From the NCBI GenBank assembly GCA_963922205.1, contig CAWUHX010000013.1:930001-994000 (forward strand): 64,000 nucleotides of DNA, read 5' to 3'. Below are positions 1 to 11,713 of the stretch, one piece after another. This DNA is from Romanomermis culicivorax (lineage: Eukaryota; Nematoda; Enoplea; Mermithida; Mermithidae). Positions within the stretch are counted from its first letter, which is position 1; each line of letters starts with the position of its first letter. A program made the translations under genes and the position numbers. The notes under the pieces were generated by a model. It was not told the DNA's origin. It searched no databases and saw only the letters and a program-made list of their open reading frames with translations.

Positions 1-204
1 TTTTAAAAGCCTAAAACCGACGCGAATCGAATGAAATAGAAGAAAACTAGCTTTTGGTGGTTTTTCCGATAAAATTAAGCTAATTTATTGATTTAAGAGT
101 GAGCGACCAAAAATTTATCTGTACAACCAAAATTTTTCGCCAAGTTGCACATTGCAACCTGGCATTTGCAGAAAAAAAGACCTGTGGTCAGATTCATACT
201 TTAC

Positions 205-375
205 TAGCCATATGGTAGCCGTTGCGACCATACATGTAATTGGGGGGTAAGTGCTATGGGAACCCCCCCCCCCAGAAATCGTCGACCATATGGCTAGCCA
301 TTGGGGGACCGCCTCCCCAGGATTTTCCAATCCTATGGCTAGCCATATGGTAGCCCTAGGGACCCCCATACTTTT
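205..375. repeat. Palindromic dispersed repeat, copy 1
   Basis: This stretch contains the self-complementary words catatggctagcca and tggctagccatatgg around a central block ending in the tract aggattttccaatcct. A clearly related copy lies at about 36815-36990 in the opposite order, and a weaker relative at about 17205-17290. It looks like a MITE-like palindromic repeat. No target-site duplication could be assigned. Confidence 0.55.
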
Positions 376-420
376 GGACACTTTTTATCATTTTTTTGAC
401 AAAAATTACTATTTTTTAAC

Positions 421-862
421 CTTTTTTCAGACTTTTTTCGTGAAAAAATCAAATTTTTTTCCTTCAGAGACCCCTCCCCCAAAAATTTCGGAATTACTGA
501 CCCCCGGCCCAAAAAAATGGCCCAACCCCCCCCCCCCAGGCTTCGGGGCTCCGTTACATGTATATGGTTGCGACCCCCATACTTTTGGTCGGAAAAATAC
601 TTTAAAATGTCAATTTTTTGATTAAAATGTCAATTTTTGAACGAAAAATGGTAAAAAAGGCGCTTCGCGCCATGAATACATTTTTTCGGTCTTTTTAGGG
701 AAAAATTACTGTTTTCTGAACTATTTTTCAGACTTTTTTTCGTGAAAAAATCGATTTTTTCCTTGGGAGACTCCTCCCCCAACATTTTGGGAATTACTGA
801 CCCCCGGCCCCAAAAAAGTCGCCCAACCCCCCTCCAAGACCTCGGGGTTCCGTTACATGTAT
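421..862. repeat. Direct duplication of a C-rich repeat unit
   Basis: Two imperfect direct copies (about 421-571 and 719-862) share the same word order: a T-rich block with ttcagactttttt, then cctcccccaa, gaattactgacccccggccc, a C-run and finally ggttccgttacatgtat (ggctccgttacatgtat in the first copy). The end word also forms the terminal inverted repeat of the element in WDR48 intron 15 (16902-17206). No coding potential is credible; the apparent ORFs are low complexity. Confidence 0.55.
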
Positions 863-1071
863 GGAAAAGAATACAAAAAAATATTATCACGAGCTTAGAG
901 GCGATTAGTATTGCATGGATTTAAGCTCAAAAATTCGATACGTCGTTTTATAAATATACGAACATTAAGAGCGGACGTAACATGACTAGGTAACATATTC
1001 CACGTATATTAACACATCTATTACAAAAATCTTTTTCGAGTAATCGCGTACGAAATTTTGACTTATATAAT

Positions 1072-3512
1072 TTATAACGGGTTAACACGATAATTAAAAG
1101 TACTGTATACAAAAAAATTATTTGAGTCCAAAACGCTGTTACGGATTATAGAATAAACGTAGCATAAATCAGTTATAGTTCTTCTAAATTCAAGAGAATG
1201 CAGACTGGCGGACTCCAATCTTTCTTGATAATTCCTAGAGTTGAAGCCATATAATCGTTTTGTGAACCACCTCTGAACTTTCTCTACCCTTTGTATTTCA
1301 CCCATTAGATAAAGATTCCAAATAGGACTACCATATTCAAGGATTGGGCGAACATAAGTTTTAAATGCCCTGATTTTTAATTCATTAATATTTGAGTTGA
1401 AATGTTTAAAAATTAGATTTGATACCCTAGAAGCCTTCTTGATCATGTAATCACAGTGCGGAACAAAACTGAGTTTTTCATCAACATAAAAACCAAGACC
1501 TTTCATTTCAGTGACAGCATCAGGATCACATCCACCAATTTTGTACTGATTGGATCGATTATTTTTCTCCAAATGTAAAACTGCACATTTAGGCAATGAC
1601 ATACTAAGTTGCCATTCCTCAGACCATTTATAGAAGCTGTTTAAATCTTCCTGCATTAATACTAAATTGCATGCATGATTAAAAAATTTTGCATCATCCG
1701 CAAATAGATAGAGATCACTTTTAATTATATCACTCAGATCATTTATAAATATCAGGAACAATGTTGGACCTAACACACTTCCTTGAGGGACACTTGGAGC
1801 CGAAATGGCATTATGTAGTAGGGATGTTCCGGTTAACCGAAACCGTGAAAACCGTCATTTTTTCTTAAACCGAAACCGTGAAACTCAAAATTGGAAAACC
1901 GAAACCGGGATTTTGGGGGTGAATTTTACGGTTTTCACAGTTGTCTGCATAGCTTTAAAAATAAGGTATAAGAGCAGCAGAATTCACAACTCCATGGGAA
2001 GATAAAAATATTGCTGATGAAATGAAATCTTTATTTAATAACAGAATTAATCCCCCTAACACAAAATTCAATTTTTTTCATTATTGGATAAATTCAATAA
2101 AATTATACTTCAAAAATAATAACTTCTCCACTGATTAGCCTGAAATATGATTTAGTGACTGAAAGATGATTCCTGCACCACTGAACAGCTGTTCTGAAAG
2201 CACACCTGTAGCAGGTGCACTGAGGCAATGCCTTGCAAGTTTTGCCAAAGTGGGTACGTTTTTTTATTGATTTGCCACAATTGAAGTGAATCTATGTCAT
2301 GGGATACCTGTTTTCTGTTTTATGTCTCAACTTACTGTGAAAAAAAAGTAATTCTTGTACAATGATATCTCTCTTTGAAGGGTTTCACTTCATTATTTAT
2401 TTCTTCACAGGTTTTTTCTTCATCGCCATTACTGCCTCTTACAAACACAGTCTCATTCTTTGAGGAACATGGTGTGATGATTCGCTTCTTCCTTGGTGGA
2501 GTTGTCAATTAGCTCATTAAATTCTTAGCAGCAATATCATTAACCATATGTTTTTGGTTCAACTATGATAACAATTATTGTAGACACATTTTTGAGCATT
2601 TTTCCTTTGTATCTTGGATCTAAAGCTGTGGCCATGTAGATCTCATCCTTTTGGATCAATTTGATTTATGTTTATTCACAATCTCTTCTTTTCGGATCAA
2701 TTTGATTTATGTTTATTCACAATCTCTTCTTTTTTAGGATCAATTTCATCTATTTATTCCACCAAATGAATTTTCCCCAAATGGATCCATAATGCACTGG
2801 TACTGCCAAATTTACTGATGATCTTCTTCAGGCAAAATTTACAAGTAGCTGTTTCTTTGTCTTGTCAAGAATCAAAATATTTGTAAATCAAACTTTTTAT
2901 TCTGGAAATGATTAGCCTTAGTTGTAAATAATTTGGCTGAAAATGTTCAAGATAAGATAAAGATATCTATTGTAACCACCCATATAAACATTGTAAGTGT
3001 GACAATATCAATATGTATGGATAAATTCATTGAATGTCAAAGAGTTGCAAAAAACTTGCCAGATAACAGGGAAAAAGAGTTTTCAGTAGAACAAATATCA
3101 TAAAAAATGACTTTCCCAAGCCTGTACTACTCAACTATAAAATAAGGCTCAAAAACGGAAACCGAAACCGCGGTTTTGAAAAATTGAAAACCGTAACTGA
3201 AACCATGAATTCAAAAAATTCAAAACCGAAACTGGAAAACCCAAAAAAGTGAAACCGGTCCATCTCTATTACTTAGTTTTACACATTGAGTTCTATTTGT
3301 AAGGAAGTCGCATATCCAATTCATTGTGAATTTATCAATTTTATATCCTTGTAGTTTTTGTAAGAGCTTTGAATGTGAGACAGTAACAAATGCTTTCTTA
3401 AAATCGATATATACAACATCAACAGGAACTTGATCATCCAACTTCTTAACCCACTTAGTTTTACATTCAAGAAGTTGTAAGACACATGATTTATTCTTTC
3501 TGAATCCAAATT
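1072..3512 (-). pseudogene. Non-LTR retrotransposon reverse transcriptase, 5'-truncated and split by a hAT insertion
   Basis: On the minus strand, 3512-3269 encodes the RT fingers/palm beginning with a GFRK motif, followed by YIDFKKAF (motif A). Coding resumes at 1818-1072 with PQGSVLGP, the FADD catalytic motif and the downstream LEYGSPIW region typical of Jockey/CR1/RTE-like LINE polymerases. The two halves are separated by the hAT element at 1819-3268. Removing the insert and one target duplication returns the same reading frame on both sides. No endonuclease domain is present upstream of 3512, so the copy is 5'-truncated, as is usual for LINEs. The frame ends in a stop at 1072. Motif A continues as FVTV where family members usually have FDxV, a further sign of decay. 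It is not expected to be functional. Confidence 0.85.
1819..3268. mobile_element. hAT-superfamily element, non-autonomous remnant
   Basis: The ends are imperfect inverted repeats (tagggatgttccggtt at the left; tagagatggaccggtt when the right end is reverse-complemented). They are flanked by an 8-bp, 6/8-matching target duplication, ttatgtag at 1811-1818 and ttacttag at 3269-3276. An 8-bp duplication with TAGRGATG ends is diagnostic of hAT elements. On the minus strand around 2100-2250 the translation resembles the C-terminal hAT dimerisation region (SAPATGVLSEQLFSGAG), with frame damage. The rest is AT-rich, non-coding, and internally repetitive (two copies of ggatcaatttgatttatg near 2655-2715). 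The element sits inside the LINE reverse transcriptase and is therefore younger than it. Confidence 0.8.
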
Positions 3513-4005
3513 TATTGATTTTGAAATTTTATTTTTAATGGTTATCTTTTTATCAAAGTTCACTGTTTGATTTACTTGTTATGTCAAAATTAGTAGTTGT
3601 TTTATGTCGTCAGAGAAATATAAGAAATAAAGTTTATGCCGTTAAGTTGTTCTCTTGCTTGGCTCATGTATGTAAACTCACTTAAATATTTATTCATAAG
3701 CAGATCATAGCTCGAAACTTTTTGCAAAAAAATTTTGGTTTTTTGGTGGAATAAGATGCAAGTTAATGAGAAATGTTTGAAAAACACATCAGAAATGATT
3801 TTGAACAATTTTTAAGCAAAGAAAGTAAAAAATTGATTTTTCCTCCTGAGGAAAAAATTTTGGGGTTTTTCCTCAAATATGGCAAAAAACACTGCTTTCA
3901 TTTGATATTATAAAGGTAGTTTTCAGTTCGCTTCAGTTTTAGGCTTTTAAAATCCAATTTTCCGAGTTTTGAAGATAAAATGAAAAGGTTGTTATGGGTA
4001 GAGCC
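3513..4005. other. Gene-free AT-rich stretch
   Basis: No gene is seen here. Positions 3915-3953 are a reverse-complement copy of the first 45 bases of the window (shared word ttttaaaagcctaaaac), so both belong to one dispersed repeat family. Confidence 0.5.
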
Positions 4006-4013
4006 GAAAATTT

Positions 4014-4304
4014 GGACCTTTTGTAGTAGTTCACCACCACTATTTTTTTTCATTTTTTAGTTTTTCGGCGATTTTTTTTGTCATCAGGTAGGTTTCGAAC
4101 CTGCATCCTTTTGATTCAAAAACTCCAGTGCGTTACCACTGAGTCAAACACTCACTTAAAAATTAACCTTTTAATTCCCATTTATTATTTTCATTATTCC
4201 AAACAACTTTGCATTATGGACACGGCCAAAAAGCTGCAATATTATTCAATAAAGCCTAAGCCTAAGCCAAAAAAATAGTGGTGGTGAACTACTACAAAAG
4301 GTCC
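4014..4304. mobile_element. 291-bp hAT-like MITE with 8-bp target duplication
   Basis: The element begins ggaccttttgtagtagttc and ends with its reverse complement. The inverted repeats run about 37 bp almost perfectly (4014-4050 against 4268-4304). It is flanked by a perfect 8-bp direct repeat gaaaattt at 4006-4013 and 4305-4312, as expected for hAT or P superfamily transposition. The interior carries a tRNA-like sequence on the minus strand and, at 4253-4267, two and a half units of gcctaa. No transposase is encoded, so movement would have depended on an enzyme supplied elsewhere. Confidence 0.88.
4085..4155 (-). other. tRNA-derived sequence inside the MITE
   Basis: Read on the minus strand, a box-A-like TGACTCAGTGG (4146-4136) is followed at the right spacing by a perfect box B, GGTTCGAAACC (4101-4091). 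I could not pair a proper 7-bp acceptor stem, and the anticodon arm is ambiguous, so this is more likely a tRNA pseudogene or tRNA-derived SINE head than a functional tRNA. The internal RNA polymerase III promoter boxes themselves are intact by eye. Confidence 0.6.
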
Positions 4305-4312
4305 GAAAATTT

Positions 4313-4960
4313 TTCTGGGTTTTTGACAGTGCACTCCATCGGGAAGTATGGGGGGGGGGTATTACCCCGGTCTTAGATTTGGAAATTCATTTACTACCCC
4401 CATAAAAACAGCTCACTATAGCAAAAAATTTTGGTTGACTTCATCCTCTCCCCAGTAGGTTATACTAATTCAAGAAAAACTGCAGAATGTGTGATTCTGA
4501 GGAATTACTCACTGCTCTTTTTGACACATTTACTGAGCAAATGATAATGGGAAAGTATGCAACTTCTGTGCCATATAGCGATTTTTAGGAAAGGATATCA
4601 GCACATTTATATATACTACTTGTAGGAAATCATTATATATATATAATTGGGAGATCAAATAATGACTTATGTATATGTGATTTATCAAAAAATCGCCAAT
4701 TGGGAATAAAAACATCATGTTCTTAAAATTCTTACTCTTCATGCTCTCCTTTCCTTTTTCCCGCTTCTGCGTCTTCTGTGCGCATATGGTTACCCAAGCT
4801 GTGGCATACTTTCCTGCTATGAGTTGAGACATGCGAGGTCCGTTGATGTGGATCAGGAGTGGTACCTGGTTTCAAACTCGTGATTCATAATCTAATGGGA
4901 TTGATAATACTAAAGCCACATTCAGCATCAGCACTTTCAAATGGAAGCACTGTTTCAACC
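4313..4960. other. Gene-free region
   Basis: No gene or clear element is seen. It contains a G-run near 4350 and a short TA-rich microsatellite-like tract near 4610-4650. Confidence 0.4.
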
Positions 4961-6398
4961 TAGTGATCGTACGGGGTCCCCGTCCCCGTAAGGATACCGG
5001 GGATCCCCGGCGTTTTCGTCCCCGTCCCCGGTCTAAAAAAGTCATCGAGGATTCCGTTTTTCGGGGAATTTCATTTTAGTAATGCAATTTGTTCAGCATA
5101 CCACATTTTCCGTTAACTAATATAACTACACTTTAATTTTTTAGGTACAAAACAACGAACAAAATTATAGAAAAATATAGTATTATATTTATACATATTA
5201 CAGGGTTCATACACAACCTGGAAAACCTGTAAAACACAGGGAATTTTTTTTCAGGTCTGGAAAACCTGGAAAACACAGGGAATTCTGTGGAAAAATAAAT
5301 ATTTTGTGTTGAAAAGTATAGAGGATAATCGTCAAATTTTTTCGCCGCGCTGCGGCGAGTTTTCTTATTCGACTATGCACATTGAAAGTGAAATTGCTTA
5401 AAATCATCGAGTATTTGAGATCGTTTTTTTAGTTTTTCAACTTCAACTTTCAATTTAGCCCTTAAATTATTATGTCAAAGTCAACGTTTCAATTGGATTG
5501 TATGGGTAATATTCGAGAAAACATTCGAACTCCTCATTTATGCCAGAAAATTGGAGAGTAATCAACAAAATGTTTTCGGCTATATAGAGCATTCATATTT
5601 GCGAGCGAAAAAAAGTCGAGTCTGGTCAGGGTTTTTTAGGTTAATTAATAGCCATGGCTTCTAAAAACTCTGAGTGACTCCTGAAAATTTAGGGGCACAA
5701 GCCAACATGGCTTATAAAAATTAGAGCCTAACGACCCTTTTGATTGGGTGAGTTTCCTGTCCGGAGATGCATTCTTATGCGTTTTTAAGAAAACATATCG
5801 AAAATTTTCCGGCGCTTCGCGCCGGATTTCAAATCACTTATGATTCTTGTTATCATTGTATTTGTATAGGCGCCTTGTATTGGGGCCGGAAACATTTATG
5901 TATTGGCGCCGGAAACATAATACACATTATTCCCACCTGTGGGTGGATGGGTATAATAGATATGCATAAGCGTTTATATTAACTTACAAAGTTGTGCTAG
6001 ACACGATTCTATTTTAAGTATTATTGAGTGACCCTATATGGTTTTGTATAGTGTAGGTAGTTATCGAGACCTTTTAGTCATGTCTAGGCTGATGCAGTCA
6101 GTTGAATATAGTGCTGAATGAGGCAGACAATGTTGTAAGAATATTGTCATAGTTTTTAATTTATTAGGTACATACTTGACCTAAAAAATCATGATTTGAG
6201 TCCTGGAAAATTCTCAACTCGCATGTTTGATTGATTTCAGATTTATAATAGATTATATACAGATTTTATTGACTTCAGATAATATAAATGAGTACTCATG
6301 TAGTATTTAATGTATGTGAAAATATCTCTCCCCGTCCCCGAAAGAACGGGGAAAACTCGTCCCCGTCCCCGAAAAAATCTGTCCCCGTACGATCACTA
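4961..6398. mobile_element. hAT element, 1.4 kb, non-autonomous
   Basis: The termini are perfect 16-bp inverted repeats, tagtgatcgtacgggg at the left and its reverse complement at the right, each followed inward by clusters of ccccgtccccg. The flanks are a perfect 8-bp duplication, tttcaacc at 4953-4960 and 6399-6406, diagnostic of hAT. I find no transposase ORF. The interior includes a block with repeated ggaaaacctg/cagggaattc words (5210-5290) and a palindromic ggcgcttcgcgcc (5812-5824), both found elsewhere in the window. Confidence 0.9.
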
Positions 6399-6406
6399 TT
6401 TCAACC

Positions 6407-8390
6407 CTTATCAGTGATGGAATAAGCTGCAGGAATCAGTTGACACAACAATCTTCAAAGTGTGACTATTCTCTGCGTATAATCAGTACATTCAACTTGC
6501 ATAATTGTGAGCTGGAAAAAGGGGGTTGAAATAGTAAATGGTGTTTGACCGTAAAAAGCGTAAAGTAGGAGCATTTATCATTTTTGTAAGTTGTAAGTGA
6601 GGCTTGTTTTGTGGTGAGAGTACTACACTACCCCTCCGCAAAAAACTGGGAGCAAAAAAAAGGTCACGGCATATTTCAAGTACTATCCTTACAATTTACG
6701 ATTTTGCCCCTACCTAAATTTTCGACCTTGGGGACCTCTGGTTTTTGATATTCTGGAACGCCTGAAAATGAATCTTTTCAACTTTTATTTCCAAGACAGA
6801 AGGTTTAATTTTCCAGTGAATTCAAAAAATTTTCAGTCGGGCAGACTACCATTCAAAAATTAGAGGAAAGCAACCAAGAATTTCGATTCTTCAACCAGCA
6901 AGAATTTCTACTTAGACTCAAAATGTTCCAATCACACAAATGTCAATATGTTTTTAAAGATCGCAAAACAATTATGGGAAAATGACCGAGAAATAACTTG
7001 CTTTCCGTTAAATTCACCAAAAAACAACACTAGATCAGACATTCATACCTGGACAAATCCTATCGGTTCATCTGGTACCAGCAAGTTCAGAAAGTTGGTT
7101 GGTTCCCCAATCGTTTTAGTGGTTACCTAGCCAAACAAGGATTGGGAACCAGATATATAGTACACTAGTTACCTGTAGATCTTAGGTCAATTGGGGGCAG
7201 AAGTAAACGCCAAAAATTTGTACCTAACTTTTCTACATCCTCTGGGCTAAAAAAAAGACACCAAAAGTCGAAAAAACCAGGAAGTTCCGAAAATTTTTCT
7301 AGAAAAACACTTACTAATGAGAAACCAAAAAATTTCTCATGCAGCCAAATTTTCCCCTACCCTGATCCTAATTACTCTTGAAAGATCGTCGAATATTAAC
7401 GGCTGTAGATGATCTAAAACATGACGTATCTACTGGAACAACTGAAATGTTAACGGAGTAATGATATTTAGACTAGACTTCTTAAGAGTCGCGTTCAGGG
7501 CAAATTAATAATAATAATTGTCAACTATGCCCAAAACCAGCACAAAGGGTCGAAAAGTTTTGAGATATTGATCGTCTAAAGCATTTTTTCATGCACAGAA
7601 ATTGGTGCCAGTTTGTGCCAGAAAAAGTTGTCTCTCGTTAAAAACATACTGAAAACTTGGAAAAGATTTTGATAAAAATGTAATTAAACCTACATTTATA
7701 GCATTGAATATACATAAAAATTAGGTCTAACCTATTTTCATCCATTCACTCCTGCACGATAAAATAAATTGTCCGAGAAAAGGGTTAACGATTCATAAGG
7801 AAATGTAATGCTGAAAGAATTAAATATTTTTATGGAATTTTTCAGGTAGTTCATATTTTCATTTCATTTCCGGTTACGAATTTCTCTCCAATAAAAATGT
7901 AAAGATTGGGAATATCTATAATTGCCTACTTCTGACGACGATCAATTCGAAAGTAGCATGAATTTTTTTTCAAAAAGTTGTGCAAACGATGTCAATTTTT
8001 CTATTTGAATCGGACACCAACAATCATTTCAGTTCCCCATACCACTCAAAGTCAACAAAGGAAGTTCCGAATTTCTATTCATGTAAATTTATAAATTTGC
8101 TGCGATAACACAAATACTAGGCGACGAAAATTTGCACGCGGTCGAGTCAAATTAGAATAGTTAATATTGTAGTCATATGGGTAGAAGTGATGTGCGTCGG
8201 ATATCCTGATATCCGGACCATACATGTGCATGGTACCAGTTTCAGGCCGGGGATAAATCCCAAAATCGTTCGGTAGCAAATTTTTTTCCTAATTTAATAA
8301 AAGTACAGTTTATTTAGGACACCCAATTGAGTAAATTCCCAAATCAGCGAATTCCAAATTAGGCGATTCCAAACGAGCGATTAAGAATTT
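6407..8390. other. Gene-free region with scattered repeats
   Basis: No convincing exon is seen. The only recognisable item is the dispersed repeat at 8217-8322, listed separately. Confidence 0.4.
8217..8322 (+). repeat. Dispersed repeat, about 106 bp, copy 1
   Basis: This matches 37708-37812 in the same orientation over about 105 bp with only a handful of differences, starting ccatacatgtgcatggtacc and ending near agtttatttagga. It is probably one end or fragment of a transposable element whose full length is not visible here. Confidence 0.75.
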
Positions 8391-9148
8391 AATAACACTT
8401 TCTTCATATTCTCCCTCTTTACCTTATATTCTTCTTTGTATGTATTTCTTTTTTCTTTCATTTTCTGTGTGTATTGTACATGTTTTCGTTCGTGAATTTC
8501 TTCTTTTTATTTTATTTTTCTTCCTTCTTGTCGTCTAATTTTTCACTTTTTGCTCATGATACAATACATTAGAAGTTGTCATTTTAAATAGCCGTAGTCT
8601 TCCGTATAATTCTTGTACAGTTCGGCATGCTTGAGCCTTCATCGTTGTAAGTATGAAAATCTGCATAAAAATATAAACAAAAGAATGCTGGAAGAAACAA
8701 AACATCAAGAGAAAGGAAACAAAAAAAATGAAAAAATAAAAAAAAATAGAAAAAAAACACGAAAAACTGACAAGAAAGAAGAAGCAAGATAGAGAAAGCA
8801 GCAAGGAAGAAGGAAAAAATAATGTGAAAAAAGAACAAAAGGAAAAGAATCAGAAGAACAGAAAGAGACAAAGATAAAGAATTAAAAGAAAAAAAACCAA
8901 GATAAAAAGCAAGTAAGAACGACGAAAAAATCATAAAAAATGAAATTAAATAGGAAATAGAGCATGGTAGATTGTATAAGAATTACATGGGAGACAATGC
9001 TTTATTAAAAATGACAACTTTTAATGTATTGTTTTGTGAGCAAAAAAGAAAAAGTAGATTAGAAGAAAAAAGAAAAGGAAAGAAAGGAGAGACAAAAGAC
9101 AATAATGCAATATATGGGAAAGAAGGAAAATGTGGAGAAAGTGTTATT
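8391..9148. mobile_element. Foldback element with long inverted repeats
   Basis: The left arm (about 8391-8600, pyrimidine-rich) pairs imperfectly with the right arm (about 8990-9148, purine-rich). Matching blocks include aataacactttcttc against gagaaagtgttatt and caatacattagaagttgtca against tgacaacttttaatgtattg. The core around 8690-8950 is almost pure A/G on the plus strand. No coding capacity is credible; the F-rich minus-strand ORFs are shadows of the purine tract. No target duplication was found. Confidence 0.65.
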
Positions 9149-9568
9149 CGGGGTGTCAGGAAAACCTGGAAAAGTCAGGGAATTTCGCCTAGGATTCTTG
9201 GGATGTAGTTGTTTTTTGTTGTTTTAAAAATTCATTTTGCACAGCCCGGAATTTTATTGCTGTGTGGAAAAAAGCCAGATTCGTAGCCGAAAATTGAATT
9301 GAAATATGAAGTTCCTGCACAATTCCATAGAGTTATTTAAATTCTCGCAGCACTCCATACCTGTTATTGAGGGAGTTAGGGAGATACCCAGCCCCAACTC
9401 CAAATTGTTCGAACCGTGTACCCAACTCGAAAAAATTTGGAAAAAGTAGCCTTTGTTGCAAAAATTTTCGAAATTTCTGTGGTCAGTCAAAGTAACATTG
9501 AACTGTACGTTTTGTTCGCTGAAGAATGCATATATATGTATATAGGTGCTTTACCAAGTGAGTATTCG

Positions 9569-9812
9569 TTTGTCTGGTTCACACCCATCTTATAACGTTA
9601 TACACACTTGCTGTATAGTGGGTTATAGGAAGGGCATTGACTGGACGGGCGCTCACTCTATTTATTTCTTAAGCATAGGTTTAGGGACGCAGCAAGGCGT
9701 CCGGCGGAGCCTGGTATGGATCCAGAAGTACCCGATTCTCCACCAATATCCCACTTGTACTGTACATGCTGAAGTGTGCATAACGTTATAAGATGAGTGT
9801 GAACCAGACAAA
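9569..9812. mobile_element. MITE with 40-bp terminal inverted repeats
   Basis: The left end tttgtctggttcacaccc and the right end gagtgtgaaccagacaaa are reverse complements, with the match extending about 40 bp through cttataacgttat. The total length is 244 bp. No matching target duplication is obvious, so the superfamily is not assigned. Confidence 0.8.
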
Positions 9813-11700
9813 GTTAACATCTTCAAACGTTTCTGAGCTTTTTCAAACATTCAAAAAATTTTCTGCAAACTATCCTGGAGCATAATGATCTTGCATTGCA
9901 CATAAGAAATCGACGGTTAATGTTTGTACGATCACAAGTGGGAACTCAAAAAATGTATTAAACAATTCTTCAAATATTTATTTCAAGAATCAGATCCAAA
10001 TTTTCTGTTCGAAAATCGTAAGTTCTAGAAATTTTTTTTGTGAAATTTTAAAACCAGTATCCATTTTAAGCTTCCATATAAATTTGACAACAATAGCTAA
10101 CTAATCGCGCTGTCGTTTGGCCAACAAGGATATTTTTGGCTATATATATGTAGCCGTGTGGCTATGTTGTGAAGTTAGCCAAATAGCCGCCCGGCTGTAA
10201 ATCAAAAATATATTCCTTTTTGGCTAAACAACCGCGGGTCTGCCGAGCTAAATTATATCTCTCTGGCTAAAGAGCTGCGCGACTGCGACGAGTTCAGTTG
10301 AGTGAACAGTTCTTTTTGTCCAAAAATTGAGAACAGGCATGATTTAATCAATTACACAACGAATTATGCTCACATAAGTGTTTTTTGCCGGAATCAAATG
10401 AAAATCTTTGGCTGCAAAAAAAATTGGGGATTCATTTGTACATGTACAAACGAAAATATTATTAAATTTCATCAACGCATGTTAATATTTTCTGACAAAT
10501 TTTTATACTGTACTTCAAAACCGAAAAGATGAATTTTTGGTGGACTTTAAAAGGTCAAAATTTATAAATTTATGCGTATAATAATTATTATTTTCTATTA
10601 AGCGCATCCGTTAGCACATGTACTTCCACTTACTAATCAATGTTCAACAGTTTCTTTCAATCAAGTTAGCTCGTCTCATTTTGTAATCGTTAACAATTAG
10701 TATTTGGCCGAAAATTGAGATATTTTCTTAATTCTCTCAATTTTTTTTCCTGGGGCTTGAAATTTTTCAAACGTTTGCAACATGAAATTCTGGATTTATG
10801 GACGATGAAAATTGAACACATCATTCTAGTATGTAATTTTAGAACTTCTATTCAGGAATATTTGTTGCAGAGATTTATTTTCCAGCGTTTTTGAGAATAT
10901 TAAAACTCGAAGGAACAAATTATACTCTATCAGTTTGATTCTAATTTATTTGTTATCGTTGTGAAGGTTCATTTCCGAGCGTTTCAGGAAATGAAAATCC
11001 GAAAATTTTACCGGCACTCTGCGCCAGACTAAGAAATGAATAAAATTGGATAATTCTAATTGGAACTACAGAAATGTTAATAGCGGATAAATTGAAGAGA
11101 ACTCTATCGTTAATATGCTTTCTGCTCCTGTAGAACGCCAATACATTATTCGTCATCTCAATTTGACTGACCTGATTAGAATTTTCTCAATTTTTTCTTA
11201 ATTTTTGTAGGTTACTGACTACAAAAACATCAGAATGCTTGAATCCGTGGCCACATTATAAAAGTTTTTAGAAATGTAGAAAATTTTTGGAAAATGAGGA
11301 AAAAAATTTTGGGTTCGGTTCTCATATGGAAAAAAACTTCGAGGAGAAACGGTGGTTTGAAGCATCATGATCATTCAAATAAAGCGCACCCTAAAGCTCG
11401 AAAATCGAAAACTTAAACCGTAGAGGAACACAGGTTACTTTATTTATATTTTTGCTGTGTACAAATTGTAAAAATGAACTATTCACTGCCGTTTGTACAT
11501 GTGCAAATAGACAAAGGAAAACGATAGAAGATTTTCCTTCACAATAGAAAAAATGTGAAAATGTTTTAAAATCAACTTAATAAAATGTTGTGATCATGTG
11601 TGCTTTATGCATGTTTATTGTCTCCGGTACATATGTCTTTTACAATTGTATGTGGGAATTATTGTTAGTATTCACTCTGAAAAAAGCTGGAAAATTCTGG
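9813..11700. other. Gene-free region
   Basis: No gene is seen. Between about 10090 and 10290 several imperfect copies of ggctaa/agccg words alternate on both strands and could form hairpins. Around 10430-10460 the words tttgtacatgtacaaacg recall the ends of the CAGTG-type hAT family found elsewhere in the window. Confidence 0.4.
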
Positions 11701-11713
11701 GAAATTGATCTGG

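Noticed and set aside
251-625. A 124-codon ORF at the left of the window
   Set aside because: It spans C-runs and T-runs of a duplicated repeat and shows no domain.
4085-4155. A functional tRNA gene
   Set aside because: The internal promoter boxes are good, but the acceptor stem does not pair and the anticodon arm is irregular.
8535-8934. Phe/Leu-rich ORFs on the minus strand, like small membrane proteins
   Set aside because: They are translations of a purine-rich low-complexity tract within an inverted-repeat element.
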